Below, one piece after another: positions 14,080 through 14,392 of a stretch of DNA of 14,392 nt (its first letter is position 1; every line of letters begins with the position of its first letter). The notes under the pieces are model-generated. The model made no database searches, was not told the origin of the DNA, and worked only from the letters and a program-made list of their open reading frames with translations. Location: NCBI GenBank assembly GCA_044344935.1, contig JBIJCA010000100.1, positions 1 through 14,392 on the forward strand. Direction: 5' to 3'. This DNA is from Aquimonas sp044344935. Its GTDB lineage: Bacteria; Pseudomonadota; Gammaproteobacteria; Xanthomonadales; Xanthomonadaceae. The position numbers were made by a program, and so were the translations under genes.

Positions 14080-14392
14080 GGTGGGCCCTGGCCCACCGTG
14101 AGCTCCGGGCTCACCTCGCCATTCCGAGCCCATAGGGTGGGTCTTGACCCACCATGCGCTTCGCTTCGGCCTCGGTGTTCCGAACCCATAGGGTGGGTCT
14201 CGACCCACCATGCGCTTCGCTTCGGCCTCGGTGTTCCGAACCCATAGGGTGGGTCTTGACCCACCATGCGCTTCGCTTCGGCCTCGGTGTTCCGAGCCCA
14301 TAGGGTGGGTCTTGACCCACCATAAGCTCCGCACTCGCCCCGGTCCCCCAAGCCCATAGGTTGGGTCTTGACCCACCATGCGCTTCGCTTCG
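14075..14392. repeat. 56-bp tandem repeat array with conserved hairpin, six copies, running off the window
   Basis: Copies start at 14075, 14131, 14187, 14243, 14299 and 14355, exactly 56 bp apart; the last is cut at 38 bp by the window end. Each begins CATAGG and has a near-perfect inverted repeat of the form GGTGGGTC-TT-GACCCACC in its first 23 bp, then a spacer. Copies 2, 3 and 4 differ by one or two bases; copy 6 matches them except G to T at its seventh base. Copies 1 and 5 carry a different spacer type (AGCTCCG...). Copy 1 has GGTGGGCC-CT-GGCCCACC, a paired change that keeps the stem. The unit resembles the REP-like GGGTGGG/CCCACCC elements widespread in high-GC proteobacteria. It may act as a transcription terminator or mRNA 3'-end stabiliser for the upstream gene. 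Confidence 0.9.

Noticed and set aside
12025..14379. Very long minus-strand open frame (784 codons) antisense to the transporter-acyltransferase gene and running through the repeats
   Set aside because: It is the shadow of a high-GC gene: the plus-strand protein has clear domains, while this frame is rich in His, Gln, Arg and Glu, has no motif, and begins inside the tandem repeats.
14075..14392. CRISPR array
   Set aside because: The spacing is regular, but the 'spacers' are near-identical between copies, so this is a plain tandem repeat with hairpins; no cas genes are seen.

Overview
The window is high-GC bacterial chromosome, most likely from the Lysobacterales (Xanthomonadales) or a close gammaproteobacterial relative. 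This rests on the strongly GC-biased third positions in most genes, the style of the housekeeping proteins (an NADP-type isocitrate dehydrogenase, a BioC, a fused LplT-like/PlsC lipid protein) and a GGGTGGGTC/GACCCACC repeat family of a kind common in such genomes. It is an inference from family resemblance; there is no rRNA or other phylogenetic marker here.

Region 1 (1-4083, + strand) is the 3' end of a BREX phage-defence operon: most of pglZ (cut by the window edge) followed 2 nt later by brxL, closed by a strong hairpin terminator. The upstream BREX genes (methylase PglX, ATPase BrxC and others) would lie to the left. Base composition is visibly less GC-rich than in the rest of the window, as expected for an acquired defence island.

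Region 2 (4103-7105, - strand) reads, in transcription order, a 2-oxoglutarate/Fe(II) oxygenase, a short-spaced lipoprotein gene, then icd (isocitrate dehydrogenase, TCA cycle) with its own probable promoter. The 3' end of icd faces the 3' end of the BREX operon across one shared hairpin.

Region 3 (7202-9104, + strand) holds bioC (first step of pimeloyl-ACP synthesis for biotin) and a DHRS12-like short-chain dehydrogenase. Region 4 (9153-10568) is a divergent pair, an alpha/beta hydrolase (-) and an HxlR-type regulator (+), whose intergenic region carries two perfect copies of the palindrome GTTGCA-N3-TGCAAC exactly 38 bp apart: a likely operator pair and the clearest regulatory signal in the window.

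Region 5 (10636-14079) contains dinB (DNA polymerase IV), a loose 480-bp intergenic stretch with one well-supported small ORF (39 aa, - strand, perfect Shine-Dalgarno), and a 629-aa fusion of an LplT-like transporter with a PlsC-type acyltransferase. Region 6 (14075 to the window end) is an array of six copies of a 56-bp tandem repeat with a conserved hairpin; its first copy supplies the stop codon of the fusion gene. No tRNA, rRNA, CRISPR array, integrase or insertion sequence was found. The known system here is BREX; I see no convincing wholly new multi-gene system, but the operator pair, the repeat array, the degenerate Lon site of BrxL and the small ORF deserve a second look.
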